DNA of 50,187 nucleotides, taken from positions 1 to 50,187 of the forward strand of contig CALLPI010000021.1 of the NCBI GenBank assembly GCA_938015595.1. Direction: 5' to 3'. The number at the start of each line of letters is the position of its first letter. Position 1 is the first letter of the stretch. The notes under the pieces were generated by a model. It saw only the letters and a list, made by a program, of their open reading frames with translations, ran no database searches and was not told the origin of the DNA. Source of the DNA: an uncultured Saprospiraceae bacterium (GTDB lineage: Bacteria; Bacteroidota; Bacteroidia; Chitinophagales; Saprospiraceae). Position numbers and translations under genes: made by a program. Shown here piece by piece: positions 1-7,441 of this stretch.

Positions 1-141
1 CGCGTGATCCGCACGCAGGGTGTGAAGGGTTACAACATAGAAACCCTGAACAGCAATGACCTGCCTGCATCTGGCGTACTGTACTACACAATCCAGACCG
101 ACGGATTCACTGCCACGAAGAAGATGATCGTGCTGCAGTAA
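1..141 (+). CDS. C-terminal end of a T9SS type A cargo protein (5' partial)
   Basis: An open frame runs from the left edge to a TAA at 139-141 and gives the last 46 residues of a longer protein. The tail ends TKKMIVLQ after a segment containing SGVLYYTIQTDGF. That matches the last beta strands of a type A sorting domain of the type IX secretion system, in which a 'G-x-Y-x-Y-x-I' strand is followed by a short basic strand ending in V-x. Such domains send a signal-peptide-bearing protein across the outer membrane, where PorU removes them. The function of the mature protein lies outside the window. A terminator-like hairpin follows 28 bases after the stop. The sorting-domain call is from pattern, not alignment. 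Confidence 0.7.
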   Translation, partial: RVIRTQGVKGYNIETLNSNDLPASGVLYYTIQTDGFTATKKMIVLQ

Positions 142-168
142 TCTGTAGTCAATAATTCATAGAGAATA

Positions 169-207
169 GGGGTTGGAGGCCTGGGCTTCCAGCCCCTTTC
201 TCTTTTT
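169..207 (+). terminator. Rho-independent terminator after the first gene
   Basis: Arms 169-177 and 188-196 pair over nine positions (one G-U) around a ten-base loop. They are followed by a pyrimidine tract with a run of five T at 203-207. The position just after the stop at 141, in the same orientation, fits an intrinsic terminator. Confidence 0.75.
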
Positions 208-628
208 CAGCGAAGTATTATTTACAGTTTAGTTGGTTCGTTCGATAGGTTTAGTTAGCTCAATAGATAGAGACTTCCTGTCCTTTTCGCTTTATGCAAC
301 TACGCTTAGCACAGTATTAGGATAAAGCTAAATATTCATGGTTTTTTATTTTTTTGACAATTTCGGATCTGGTTAATTAGAAATAATATACTTTTGCTTT
401 TAAAGCGACTTTACAGAGAAAAAGAAAATATTAGAATTTATCTTCTTTATTACATAATAGCGTGTAATAGAAGAACAGGCAAGTTTTCTGAATAAAGAAG
501 GTACGAGAAATGGTTTTATGGGGGCACAGCCCTTCAAAAGCGGCTCATACAACATAGTTGGAGCAATAAAGATGTTACGGTCACGGCAACAACCAATTTT
601 TATTCAGTCATTCAAAACCATTGTTATC
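208..628. other. Long AT-rich intergenic region before the TonB receptor
   Basis: No convincing coding frame is seen between the terminator and the receptor start at 629. The stretch is AT-rich from about 320 to 500. It contains one exact match to the Bacteroidota -7 element (TACTTTTG, 389-396) but no TTG at the usual 19-21 bp upstream. If that box is used, the leader would exceed 220 bases. A frame beginning at 518 joins the receptor frame, but its first 37 residues do not look like a signal peptide, so I treat this part as untranslated. Confidence 0.5.
389..396 (+). promoter_or_regulatory. Candidate -7 box (TAnnTTTG) for the TonB receptor
   Basis: TACTTTTG matches TAnnTTTG exactly. No -33 TTG lies at standard spacing; the nearest T-run ending in G is 32 bp upstream. 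This is weak evidence. Confidence 0.25.
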
Positions 629-3247
629 ATGAATCGCTTTCTACTTCAACTCACTCTGGTTTTAGGTATTATTCTTACAGGTGCTACATTCGCGTTGAGC
701 CAAAACATCCAAGGTGTAGTTAAGGATGCAGACTCAGGAGCACCTTTGGCTGGCGCTAATGTAGTAGTGAAGGGTACTTCGCAGGGTACTGTGACGGATG
801 AAAAAGGAAACTTTTCGCTTACGGTTAACAGCTTGCCGGTTACATTACAGGTTTCCTTTCTGGGCTATGATGATCAGGATATTTTGGTGTCTAAAGCAGA
901 TTATCTGACAATTTCCCTTCAATTCGGATTGCAACTGGAAGATGTGCTCATTGTGGGGTCGCGCTTTACTCCTCGTACCGTGATTACTTCTCCAGTGCCC
1001 ATTGACAATGTACGCATTGACGATTTGCTTAGTACGGGGCAGTTTACTTTTGATAAAATGATGCATTACCAAGTACCTTCGTTTAACTCGACTCAGCAAA
1101 CTATTTCTGATGCTACTGCTCACTTTGACCCAGCTGATTTGCGTGGTCTTGGCCCAAGCCGTACGCTCATCTTGATTAATGGCAAGCGGAAAAACCCTAG
1201 TTCATTGGTGTATATTAACGATACACCAGGCAAGGGCGAAGTAGGGGTGGACATGAAGAGCATACCTGCCTCAGCTATTGAGAGGGTTGAAGTGCTGCGC
1301 GACGGCGCATCTGCACAATATGGCTCGGATGCAATTGCTGGCGTTATCAATATAGTGCTCAAGGACAAGGTTAATACTACAGATGTCAGTTTTTATTCAG
1401 GAATTACTACTCAAGGAGATGGTTTTACTGCAGGATATGACCTTAATACGGGGTTCCAGCTTGCCAGGAAAGGATATGTACACTTGAGTACTTCATTTAG
1501 CGACCAGAATGAGACCAATCGTGCTCCATCGCCCGGAGTGGACGAATTGTTTGGTGTGAGTAGTGCTGACAACCAGTGGCTACGTGAGAACCCCAATATG
1601 GGTATGCGCGTGGGCCAACCGAATATGACCACGGGTAGTATTTTTTACAATGCTAACCTACCACTCAATGATAAGGCAGAATTGTACAGTTTTGGCGGGT
1701 TGGTTTATCGCAGAGGTATCAGCTATGCGCTTTACAGAACGCCATACTGGATACCAGACCCTTTTTTCATTTTTCATAAACCTAACGAGCCGTACAATGG
1801 CTTTCATCCTACTTTTGAAACCGACATTTTCGACCATACACTGGCTTTTGGGGTGAGAGGTGAAAAAAGTGGTTGGAAGTACGATTTGAGTACCATTTTT
1901 GGTGGTAATGAAGTAGATTATACTGTGAGCAATTCTCTCAATCGCGACCTGGGAGCACAAAGCCCTACGGTATTCCGTCCGGGAGGGTATGGGTTTCGCA
2001 ATCAGGTTTCTAACCTTGATTTGGCTCGTCAGTTGGGTATATTTACCCTTTCGTTAGGTACAGAGTTTCGTACAGAAAATTTTAAAGCCATTCCTGGCGA
2101 TGAAGCCTCATACTTTAACGAAACCGGGCGCGGCGGTGCGCAATCTTTTCCGGGTATTCAGCCCCAGAACGCCATTGATGCCAACAGATATAACGTGGGC
2201 TTTTATGTAGATGGAACACTTGACGTGACCAAAGATTTTCTTATCGGCGGCGCAGCTCGCTTCGAAAGTTATAGCGACTTTGGCGAAACCTTTAACTGGA
2301 AAGCAGTAGCTCGATATAAGTTTCTCAATGATCGTTTTACGGTAAGGGCTTCTGCATCCACTGGATTTAGGGCGCCTTCCCTACACCAGATTTATTTGAG
2401 CATAGTACAGACGCTGGTATCAGGAGGAACAGTATCTAATCAAGGAACTTTCAATAATCAAAGCCCTATCATTCGAGCATTGGCAGTGCCCAGCCTCAAG
2501 GAGGAGCAATCCAGAAACCTGACTGCCGGCATTGCCTTTAAGCCGGTCAGTGGTATGTTTGTATCTTTGGATTACTACCGCGTTGCTGTAGATGACCGCA
2601 TCGTATATTCTAGCTCTATTGCCAGCCGCGATACTACTACTCAAGTGTATCAGATACTTCAAGACTATAAGATTACGAGTTTGAAATTCTTTACCAATGC
2701 GGTAAATACCGTAACGAGTGGTGTGGACCTTGTGGCTAATTACAGTACTTCTGTTGGAGCAGGTGAATTAGGAGTAAATCTGGCGGCCAATTTTAACCAG
2801 ACCAAAATAGTAGGACAAATTGCCACGCCGGCGCCTATTGCTGCTGCACGGGTGGATATCTTCGACCGCAAGGAGCAGTCGCGCATACTTTCGGCCAGGC
2901 CACAGGATAAAATACTAATTGGGCTTTCTTACAAAATAGGTAAGCTCAGAGCCGTACTCAACAATACCCGATTTGGAGCAGTAACCTGGCAACATGATAG
3001 CGATCCGAACAAGGATCAGACCTTCTCGGCCAAAGTCGTTACGGATTTATATCTTGATTATCGCCTTACGAAGAAGACAGGTGTCAGTTTAGCTATACAC
3101 AACCTCTTTGATGTATATCCGGATGAGATAGACCCGAAAGGAGATGTGGTGACTAATCTGGGTGGGCGGTTCCGTTACCCATGGGAGGTGAATCAGTTTG
3201 GATTCAATGGTGCTACCATTTCTGCCAAGTTGAATGTTCAGTTCTGA
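629..3247 (+). CDS. TonB-dependent outer-membrane receptor
   Basis: This is an outer-membrane active-transport receptor of 872 residues. I chose the ATG at 629 rather than 518 because it opens a typical signal peptide (MNRFLLQLTLVLG..., cleavage after FALS, residue ~24). Next comes a carboxypeptidase-regulatory-like beta-sandwich (~25-100, with GVVKDADSGAPLAGANV), then a plug domain (~105-245) containing LRGLGPSRTLILING and the motif RVEVLRDGASAQYGSDA. A ~600-residue beta-barrel ends in the aromatic residue expected for BAM recognition (NVQF). No SusD-like lipoprotein is adjacent, so this is more likely a stand-alone siderophore, cobalamin or metal-type receptor than a SusCD glycan importer. 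The ligand cannot be read from the sequence. A 15-bp hairpin terminator follows. Confidence 0.9.
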   Translation: MNRFLLQLTLVLGIILTGATFALSQNIQGVVKDADSGAPLAGANVVVKGTSQGTVTDEKGNFSLTVNSLPVTLQVSFLGYDDQDILVSKADYLTISLQFGLQLEDVLIVGSRFTPRTVITSPVPIDNVRIDDLLSTGQFTFDKMMHYQVPSFNSTQQTISDATAHFDPADLRGLGPSRTLILINGKRKNPSSLVYINDTPGKGEVGVDMKSIPASAIERVEVLRDGASAQYGSDAIAGVINIVLKDKVNTTDVSFYSGITTQGDGFTAGYDLNTGFQLARKGYVHLSTSFSDQNETNRAPSPGVDELFGVSSADNQWLRENPNMGMRVGQPNMTTGSIFYNANLPLNDKAELYSFGGLVYRRGISYALYRTPYWIPDPFFIFHKPNEPYNGFHPTFETDIFDHTLAFGVRGEKSGWKYDLSTIFGGNEVDYTVSNSLNRDLGAQSPTVFRPGGYGFRNQVSNLDLARQLGIFTLSLGTEFRTENFKAIPGDEASYFNETGRGGAQSFPGIQPQNAIDANRYNVGFYVDGTLDVTKDFLIGGAARFESYSDFGETFNWKAVARYKFLNDRFTVRASASTGFRAPSLHQIYLSIVQTLVSGGTVSNQGTFNNQSPIIRALAVPSLKEEQSRNLTAGIAFKPVSGMFVSLDYYRVAVDDRIVYSSSIASRDTTTQVYQILQDYKITSLKFFTNAVNTVTSGVDLVANYSTSVGAGELGVNLAANFNQTKIVGQIATPAPIAAARVDIFDRKEQSRILSARPQDKILIGLSYKIGKLRAVLNNTRFGAVTWQHDSDPNKDQTFSAKVVTDLYLDYRLTKKTGVSLAIHNLFDVYPDEIDPKGDVVTNLGGRFRYPWEVNQFGFNGATISAKLNVQF

Positions 3248-3290
3248 GCGCATTCAGATCCTGAGTGAATTTCTGCAAAAACAGTAAATA

Positions 3291-3323
3291 CAAAGCCGTT
3301 GCTCTTCAAGAGCAACGGCTTTG
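3291..3323. terminator. Perfect 15-bp hairpin, bidirectional terminator
   Basis: Arms 3291-3305 and 3309-3323 are perfectly complementary with a three-base loop (TCA). The hairpin lies between the convergent TonB receptor and OmpA-family gene, 44 bases after the first stop and 25 bases beyond the second. T-rich tracts flank it only loosely, but stem length and placement support a shared terminator. Confidence 0.8.
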
Positions 3324-3347
3324 ATTATATGGAAAGGGATGTGTTAA

Positions 3348-4856
3348 TCAATAACCATCTGAGCTTCCGCCAGAGGGGGGGTCCATTTCTACATCATCGG
3401 GGCGGGCTGCGCGAAACTCTACCCTTCGGTTCATGTAGCTGGACGAAACTGGGACGAGCGCATCTTCCATACCTCTGTATTGGATGACAAGCCTGCCTCG
3501 GGCGATACCGTGATTGTTGACGAGGTGATCTACTACTTCTTGGGCGCGGCGGTAGGACAGACGCAGATTGTAGCTCTCAGAAGCTGTTTGGTCGGTATAT
3601 CCAGTGACGACCAAGCGCAGTTTCGGGTTGGATTTCATCATGCGGGCTACGCCAGCTAGGGTTCCATAGTCAGAGTATTTGATAGAGTAGCTATCATTGG
3701 CAAAGTGGATCATAGGCAGGAACCACTCGGCTATTGGGCTGCCACTGCCCGCGCCAACACCGCCGCCTGGTGCGCCTGGGGCACCTTGGTTGTAGGCCTG
3801 GAAGGCTTGGTCAATGAGCTCTTTGACGCGGTCTTCTGTGACACCGCCGCGAGGGGAAGGATTGATAACAACCCCTTCGCTGTTGATGATCTCGCTTGCG
3901 CGAGGCGTGTAGTACGGCTCTTTGTCGAGATGGTCGGGCACACCGTCGCGGTCGCTATCGAGGGTACGGCCTTTAGTGTCCACGATGGCATCTTTGGGCG
4001 TATTGGGTTCTTCATCGAGTGCATCCACTACACCATCGCCGTCGGAGTCAGTCAGAAAAGCTTCCTGCTGGGATTTGATGTTGGATATATCTTTGAGTAC
4101 TACATCCAGCGGGTTGATCCAATAGAGTGGTTCGGAGAGCTTGGTTTTATTGCCTATATTGATGTTGAGCCTCAGGCTGGAGTAGTTGACGATGTCGCGA
4201 AAGGGAGAGCGAACACCGGCTTCAAGCTCGATGCCGTCAACATAGTCTGCACGTCGTCCTAGGCCCATCATAGCTGCATGCTCAAGACCGATGTTGGCAC
4301 CTGCACCTAAGCGGAAGGAGATGCCAGCCCCAGCGGCAGCATGAGGGCTGATGGCCCAGTCTCTTATTTTGGGAACTCGCTGGGGTGGGTTATTGGGATC
4401 GTTCTCATCATATTCTTCATATTCGGTTCGGAAATAGTTGGCTCCGACACCAGCCATGAAGAAGAGATTGGTTCTTCTGACTGACTTATCCCATCTCAAA
4501 GAGTTGAGGCTTAATACTCCGAAGCCTGTACCGGAGAACCAGATGTTATTAAAATAACGGTCTGGGTCATAAGCCGGGCCTACGCCTTCGCCATGTGCTG
4601 CTCCCCCCAGGAAGTCGGCTCGAATAGAGAAGATGTAGTCAGTAGCCTTTCGGATGTGGAAGCCACCACCAAAACCTGGCTTGTAGGGTACATCGCCAGC
4701 TACAAAGAGGTGACCGCCGTGGAGGCCCAGTTCCCACATATTGCGGGGCGTGGCACCGGTAGAGGTTGGTTTTCCTTTTTTTCCACTTTCCTGCGCCTGG
4801 AGTGGAAGTGAGCAAAGCGCCAGGAAAAGGGCGCTGAAAGTCAATGTTTTAATCAT
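3348..4856 (-). CDS. OmpA-family protein with TSP3 calcium repeats
   Basis: The 502-residue protein begins with a signal peptide (MIKTLTFSALFLALCSLPLQAQ). An outer-membrane-barrel-like N-terminal half runs to about residue 255. Next come two thrombospondin type 3 repeats (DSDGDGVVDALDEEP and DSDRDGVPDHLDKEP), which bind calcium in this family. The C-terminal OmpA domain (~375-485) carries YTDQTASESYNLRLSYRRAQ and a late MNRRVEFR and should bind peptidoglycan. The likely role is anchoring the outer membrane to the wall. A well-formed promoter lies upstream, with a hairpin in the leader. A run of seven C on the coding strand (3375-3381) sits near the C-terminal codons. Family call firm; specific role unknown. 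Confidence 0.88.
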   Translation of the reverse strand: MIKTLTFSALFLALCSLPLQAQESGKKGKPTSTGATPRNMWELGLHGGHLFVAGDVPYKPGFGGGFHIRKATDYIFSIRADFLGGAAHGEGVGPAYDPDRYFNNIWFSGTGFGVLSLNSLRWDKSVRRTNLFFMAGVGANYFRTEYEEYDENDPNNPPQRVPKIRDWAISPHAAAGAGISFRLGAGANIGLEHAAMMGLGRRADYVDGIELEAGVRSPFRDIVNYSSLRLNINIGNKTKLSEPLYWINPLDVVLKDISNIKSQQEAFLTDSDGDGVVDALDEEPNTPKDAIVDTKGRTLDSDRDGVPDHLDKEPYYTPRASEIINSEGVVINPSPRGGVTEDRVKELIDQAFQAYNQGAPGAPGGGVGAGSGSPIAEWFLPMIHFANDSYSIKYSDYGTLAGVARMMKSNPKLRLVVTGYTDQTASESYNLRLSYRRAQEVVDHLVNNHGIARGRLVIQYRGMEDALVPVSSSYMNRRVEFRAARPDDVEMDPPSGGSSDGY

Positions 4857-4900
4857 AGTTATAGGGATTATATAGGGGGAAAATCGGTTTTCTCACAGTA

Positions 4901-4925
4901 AAAAGTGCCCCCCGCAGACACTTTT
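4901..4925 (-). other. Hairpin in the ompA-family leader
   Basis: Arms 4901-4907 and 4919-4925 (AAAAGTG/CACTTTT) enclose an 11-base loop containing six C/G. On the minus strand the second arm runs into TTTTTA, like a short terminator. It lies between the promoter at 4942-4972 and the start codon at 4856, so it is either a leader attenuator or a terminator for read-through from the upstream dehydrogenase. Confidence 0.4.
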
Positions 4926-4941
4926 GCCTGCAATTTAGCAG

Positions 4942-4972
4942 CAAAAATATTCATTCTTTGTATATGAGTCAA
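4942..4972 (-). promoter_or_regulatory. Bacteroidota-type promoter of the OmpA-family gene
   Basis: On the minus strand TTG (4970-4972) is followed after exactly 20 bp by TATTTTTG (4942-4949), an exact TAnnTTTG. Transcription should start near 4935, giving a leader of about 78 bases. Confidence 0.7.
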
Positions 4973-4999
4973 GTTTTTTTAGTCCAACACACTACTTAC

Positions 5000-6256
5000 T
5001 TAAAGTTGTACTGGGTGTGCCTGCTGCGGCAGTAGTTTGCGAATGGCGATGTCGAGTGCCCTGGAAGCCATGAGCGTACCTGAGGGGGCTTCTTGGAATA
5101 CTTCCTCTAATGCTTTGAATATGACCTCCGATACATCCTGGAAGATGGCTTCGTCGGTGAGTTCGATGTTGGGTTGCATCAGGTAGGCAAACACGCGTGC
5201 CATACCGCAGTTGGCAATAAAGTCAGGAATTAGCGCTACCTGGCTATCGGTTTGGCGTGCAGTGGGTCCGAAGAATACGTCGTCGTCCACAAAAGGCACG
5301 TTAGCGCCGCAAGAAATCACCTCCAGGCCATTAGCTACCATGCGTTCTATTTGTTGAGGGGTGATGAGTTTGGAGGCTGCGCCAGGAATGAATATTTCTG
5401 CGCCACAATCCCAGATACGCTTGTTGATTTCGTCAAAGGGCATCATATTAGGAGCTACGAGCCTATTGCCTTGTTTAGTGTCAAAGAGGAGTTTGGTTTG
5501 CTCAAGGCTGAGGCCTTCTGGGCTAATGATACCGCCCTCGCGGTCAATGATGCCGGCGATGCGCACGCCTTCTTTGGCTAGGAAGCAGGCCGCCGAAGAG
5601 GCTACATTGCCCCATCCCTGTATAATGGCTCGCTTGCCCTGCAGAGAAGTATGCTGAAAAATATGGTAGTAGTGCTTGACGGCCTCGGCTACGCCAAACC
5701 CAGTAATGAGGTCGGCTACGGCATACTTTTTAGGGCTATCGGGCACATAGCGGGCGTCTTCTACAATTTTGGAGCAGCCGTAGCGCAACTGACCGATCAT
5801 GCGAATGCGCTCTCCGTCGGAAGATTTGAAGTGACCATTGACAATGCCTTCCTGCGGGTGCCAAAGCCCTAGGGCTTCTGTGATGGGCACTACGTCCTTG
5901 AGTTCATCCACATTGAGGTCGCCGCCAGTGCCGTAGTAATGCTTGAGCAAAGGCAGGGCTGCCTTATACCAGCGGCGTAGCACCAAGTCGCGGCGTGGGT
6001 CGTTGGGGTCGAAGTTGATGCCTGATTTGGCGCCGCCGATAGCTGGGCCAGCCACCGAAAATTTGACTTCCATTACTTTGGCCAGCGAAATGACCTCCTC
6101 TTTGGTCAGGCCTTTTCTCATGCGGGTGCCGCCGCCGGCAGCGCCGTTGCGAAGGGAATTGATAACAATCCAGCCCTCGGCACCAGTTTCGGCATCGGCC
6201 CATTCAAAGATGATTTCTGGCCGTTGGGCTTTGTATTGCTCCAGGAGTTGCTCCAT
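5000..6256 (-). CDS. Glu/Leu/Phe/Val dehydrogenase family enzyme
   Basis: This is an oxidative deaminase/reductive aminase of the amino-acid dehydrogenase superfamily, 418 residues, close to the usual 410-450. The dimerisation/catalytic domain shows the substrate lysine K65 (in EVKFS) and the catalytic lysine K77 in GPAIGGAKSGINFDP, followed by GTGGDLN. The Rossmann half has the dinucleotide loop QGWGNVASSAA. Substrate choice between glutamate and branched-chain or aromatic amino acids is not decidable by eye; glutamate dehydrogenase is my first guess. It is divergent from the arginase-fold gene with 84 bases between start codons. A -7 box (TAATTTTG) lies at 6287-6294. Cytoplasmic, linking carbon and nitrogen metabolism. 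Confidence 0.88.
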   Translation of the reverse strand: MEQLLEQYKAQRPEIIFEWADAETGAEGWIVINSLRNGAAGGGTRMRKGLTKEEVISLAKVMEVKFSVAGPAIGGAKSGINFDPNDPRRDLVLRRWYKAALPLLKHYYGTGGDLNVDELKDVVPITEALGLWHPQEGIVNGHFKSSDGERIRMIGQLRYGCSKIVEDARYVPDSPKKYAVADLITGFGVAEAVKHYYHIFQHTSLQGKRAIIQGWGNVASSAACFLAKEGVRIAGIIDREGGIISPEGLSLEQTKLLFDTKQGNRLVAPNMMPFDEINKRIWDCGAEIFIPGAASKLITPQQIERMVANGLEVISCGANVPFVDDDVFFGPTARQTDSQVALIPDFIANCGMARVFAYLMQPNIELTDEAIFQDVSEVIFKALEEVFQEAPSGTLMASRALDIAIRKLLPQQAHPVQL

Positions 6257-6286
6257 ACTATGTGGCGTTTATTTGGTTTGGCAGGG

Positions 6287-6294
6287 CAAAATTA
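6287..6294 (-). promoter_or_regulatory. Candidate -7 box for the dehydrogenase
   Basis: On the minus strand TAATTTTG matches TAnnTTTG exactly, 30 bases before the ATG at 6256. No TTG is seen at standard -33 spacing. Confidence 0.4.
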
Positions 6295-6315
6295 CCCAAC
6301 TTCGGAATAGCTGTG

Positions 6316-6323
6316 TACTTTTG
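6316..6323 (+). promoter_or_regulatory. Candidate -7 box for the arginase-fold gene
   Basis: TACTTTTG matches TAnnTTTG exactly, 17 bases before the ATG at 6341. With the box at 6287-6294 it forms a compact divergent pair. No -33 TTG at usual spacing. Confidence 0.4.
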
Positions 6324-6340
6324 ATGCGAATTACACAACC

Positions 6341-7441
6341 ATGCTTGAGAACTGGATTCGCCCGATCGAACTTGATTTGTTTATAGAGGATATCCCCAGT
6401 CATAAGTCGGTGTTTGGCCGGCATTTGCACGGTTTAAATGAAGAATATGGGGGTTTGACCGAGGCTCACATCTGCCTAGTAGGTATAGGCGATGCCGATG
6501 CTGATGCGGTGCGCAAGGCGTTGTATGCTATGAGTTTTCCCTTCGAAGGGCTGCGCATAGCTGATTTGGGCAACATGCGCCGGCGGGAGCCAGCTTTCAT
6601 GGTGGCCCCATTGCGAGAGCTGATAGACGGCAAGATTTTTCCGATATTGATAGGTAACGCCTCCGAGCAGATACTCGCCCAGTACAATGCGCTATTGAGC
6701 CTAGAGCAGTGGAATAATTTCGTAATAGCAGATAGAGAGCTGTCATCGCCTTGGCAGCACGGCGGCGCTCAGTGGCAAGACGGTATTTTGCGGCGAAAGG
6801 AGGCCAAGCTTTTCCATTTTGGCCTTGTTGGCGCCCAGGCGCACTGGATGTCGAAGGAAGATTTTGATTTTCTGGCAAACAGGCACTATGACGTGGCTCG
6901 CCTGGGCGAGGCGCGTGCTGACCTCGCCGCTGTAGAACCCATCATACGCGACGCCGATGTAATGGCCTTTCAGTTGCAGGCTATTCGGCACTCAGATGCC
7001 CCAGGTCAACTTTTGCCTTCACCCAGTGGGTTCTCCATTGAAGAGGCATGTCAAATTTGCCGTTATGCTGGTATGAGCGACAAGCTCAAGTCGTTTGGCG
7101 TCTTTGGCTACCAGGCATCTTTGGATGTGCGTGGGCAAACAGCTCAGGCCGTAGCCCAGATGATATGGTACTGTATAGAGGGCTTCCATCAGCGCAAGGG
7201 CGACTTCCCCGCCTCTACAGAAGGGCTGGTACAGTACGTAGTGGCATGGAAACACGCCGAGCAACCCTTGGTGTTCTGGAAGAGCAGTAAAAGCGGGAGA
7301 TGGTGGCTGCAACTAGCCGCGAAAACCGGGCGAAAACCGGTGCGCCACCGGCTAGTGCCCTGTACGTATGCCGACTACCAGATGGCTTGCCGGGACGAAC
7401 TGCCCGACCGCCTGCTGCACGCGCTAGGGCGCTTTGCCTAG
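6341..7441 (+). CDS. Arginase/formimidoylglutamase-fold protein, probable pseudoenzyme
   Basis: The 366-residue protein follows the ureohydrolase fold but lacks its di-manganese ligands. Where the family has GGDHS there is IGNASEQ (104-110). Where it has DAHxD there is IADRELSS (129-136). Where it has SxDxDxxDP there is AFQLQAIRHSDAPG (209-222). The surrounding hydrophobic strands and the DAPG tail are still recognisable. I therefore expect no arginase activity and a structural or regulatory role. The gene is intact, with a promoter-like -7 box 17 bases upstream, so it is not obviously decaying. Its stop codon shares CTAG (7438-7441) with the stop of convergent murF. Fold assignment moderate; loss of ligands is directly visible if the alignment is right. 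Confidence 0.7.
   Translation: MLENWIRPIELDLFIEDIPSHKSVFGRHLHGLNEEYGGLTEAHICLVGIGDADADAVRKALYAMSFPFEGLRIADLGNMRRREPAFMVAPLRELIDGKIFPILIGNASEQILAQYNALLSLEQWNNFVIADRELSSPWQHGGAQWQDGILRRKEAKLFHFGLVGAQAHWMSKEDFDFLANRHYDVARLGEARADLAAVEPIIRDADVMAFQLQAIRHSDAPGQLLPSPSGFSIEEACQICRYAGMSDKLKSFGVFGYQASLDVRGQTAQAVAQMIWYCIEGFHQRKGDFPASTEGLVQYVVAWKHAEQPLVFWKSSKSGRWWLQLAAKTGRKPVRHRLVPCTYADYQMACRDELPDRLLHALGRFA

Noticed and set aside
518-628. N-terminal 37 codons as part of the TonB receptor
   Set aside because: They precede a complete signal peptide starting at the ATG at 629 and have no export character.
3705-4262. Plus-strand open frame of 185 codons opposite the OmpA-family gene
   Set aside because: Antisense to a gene with clear domains; composition follows the opposite strand's codon pattern.
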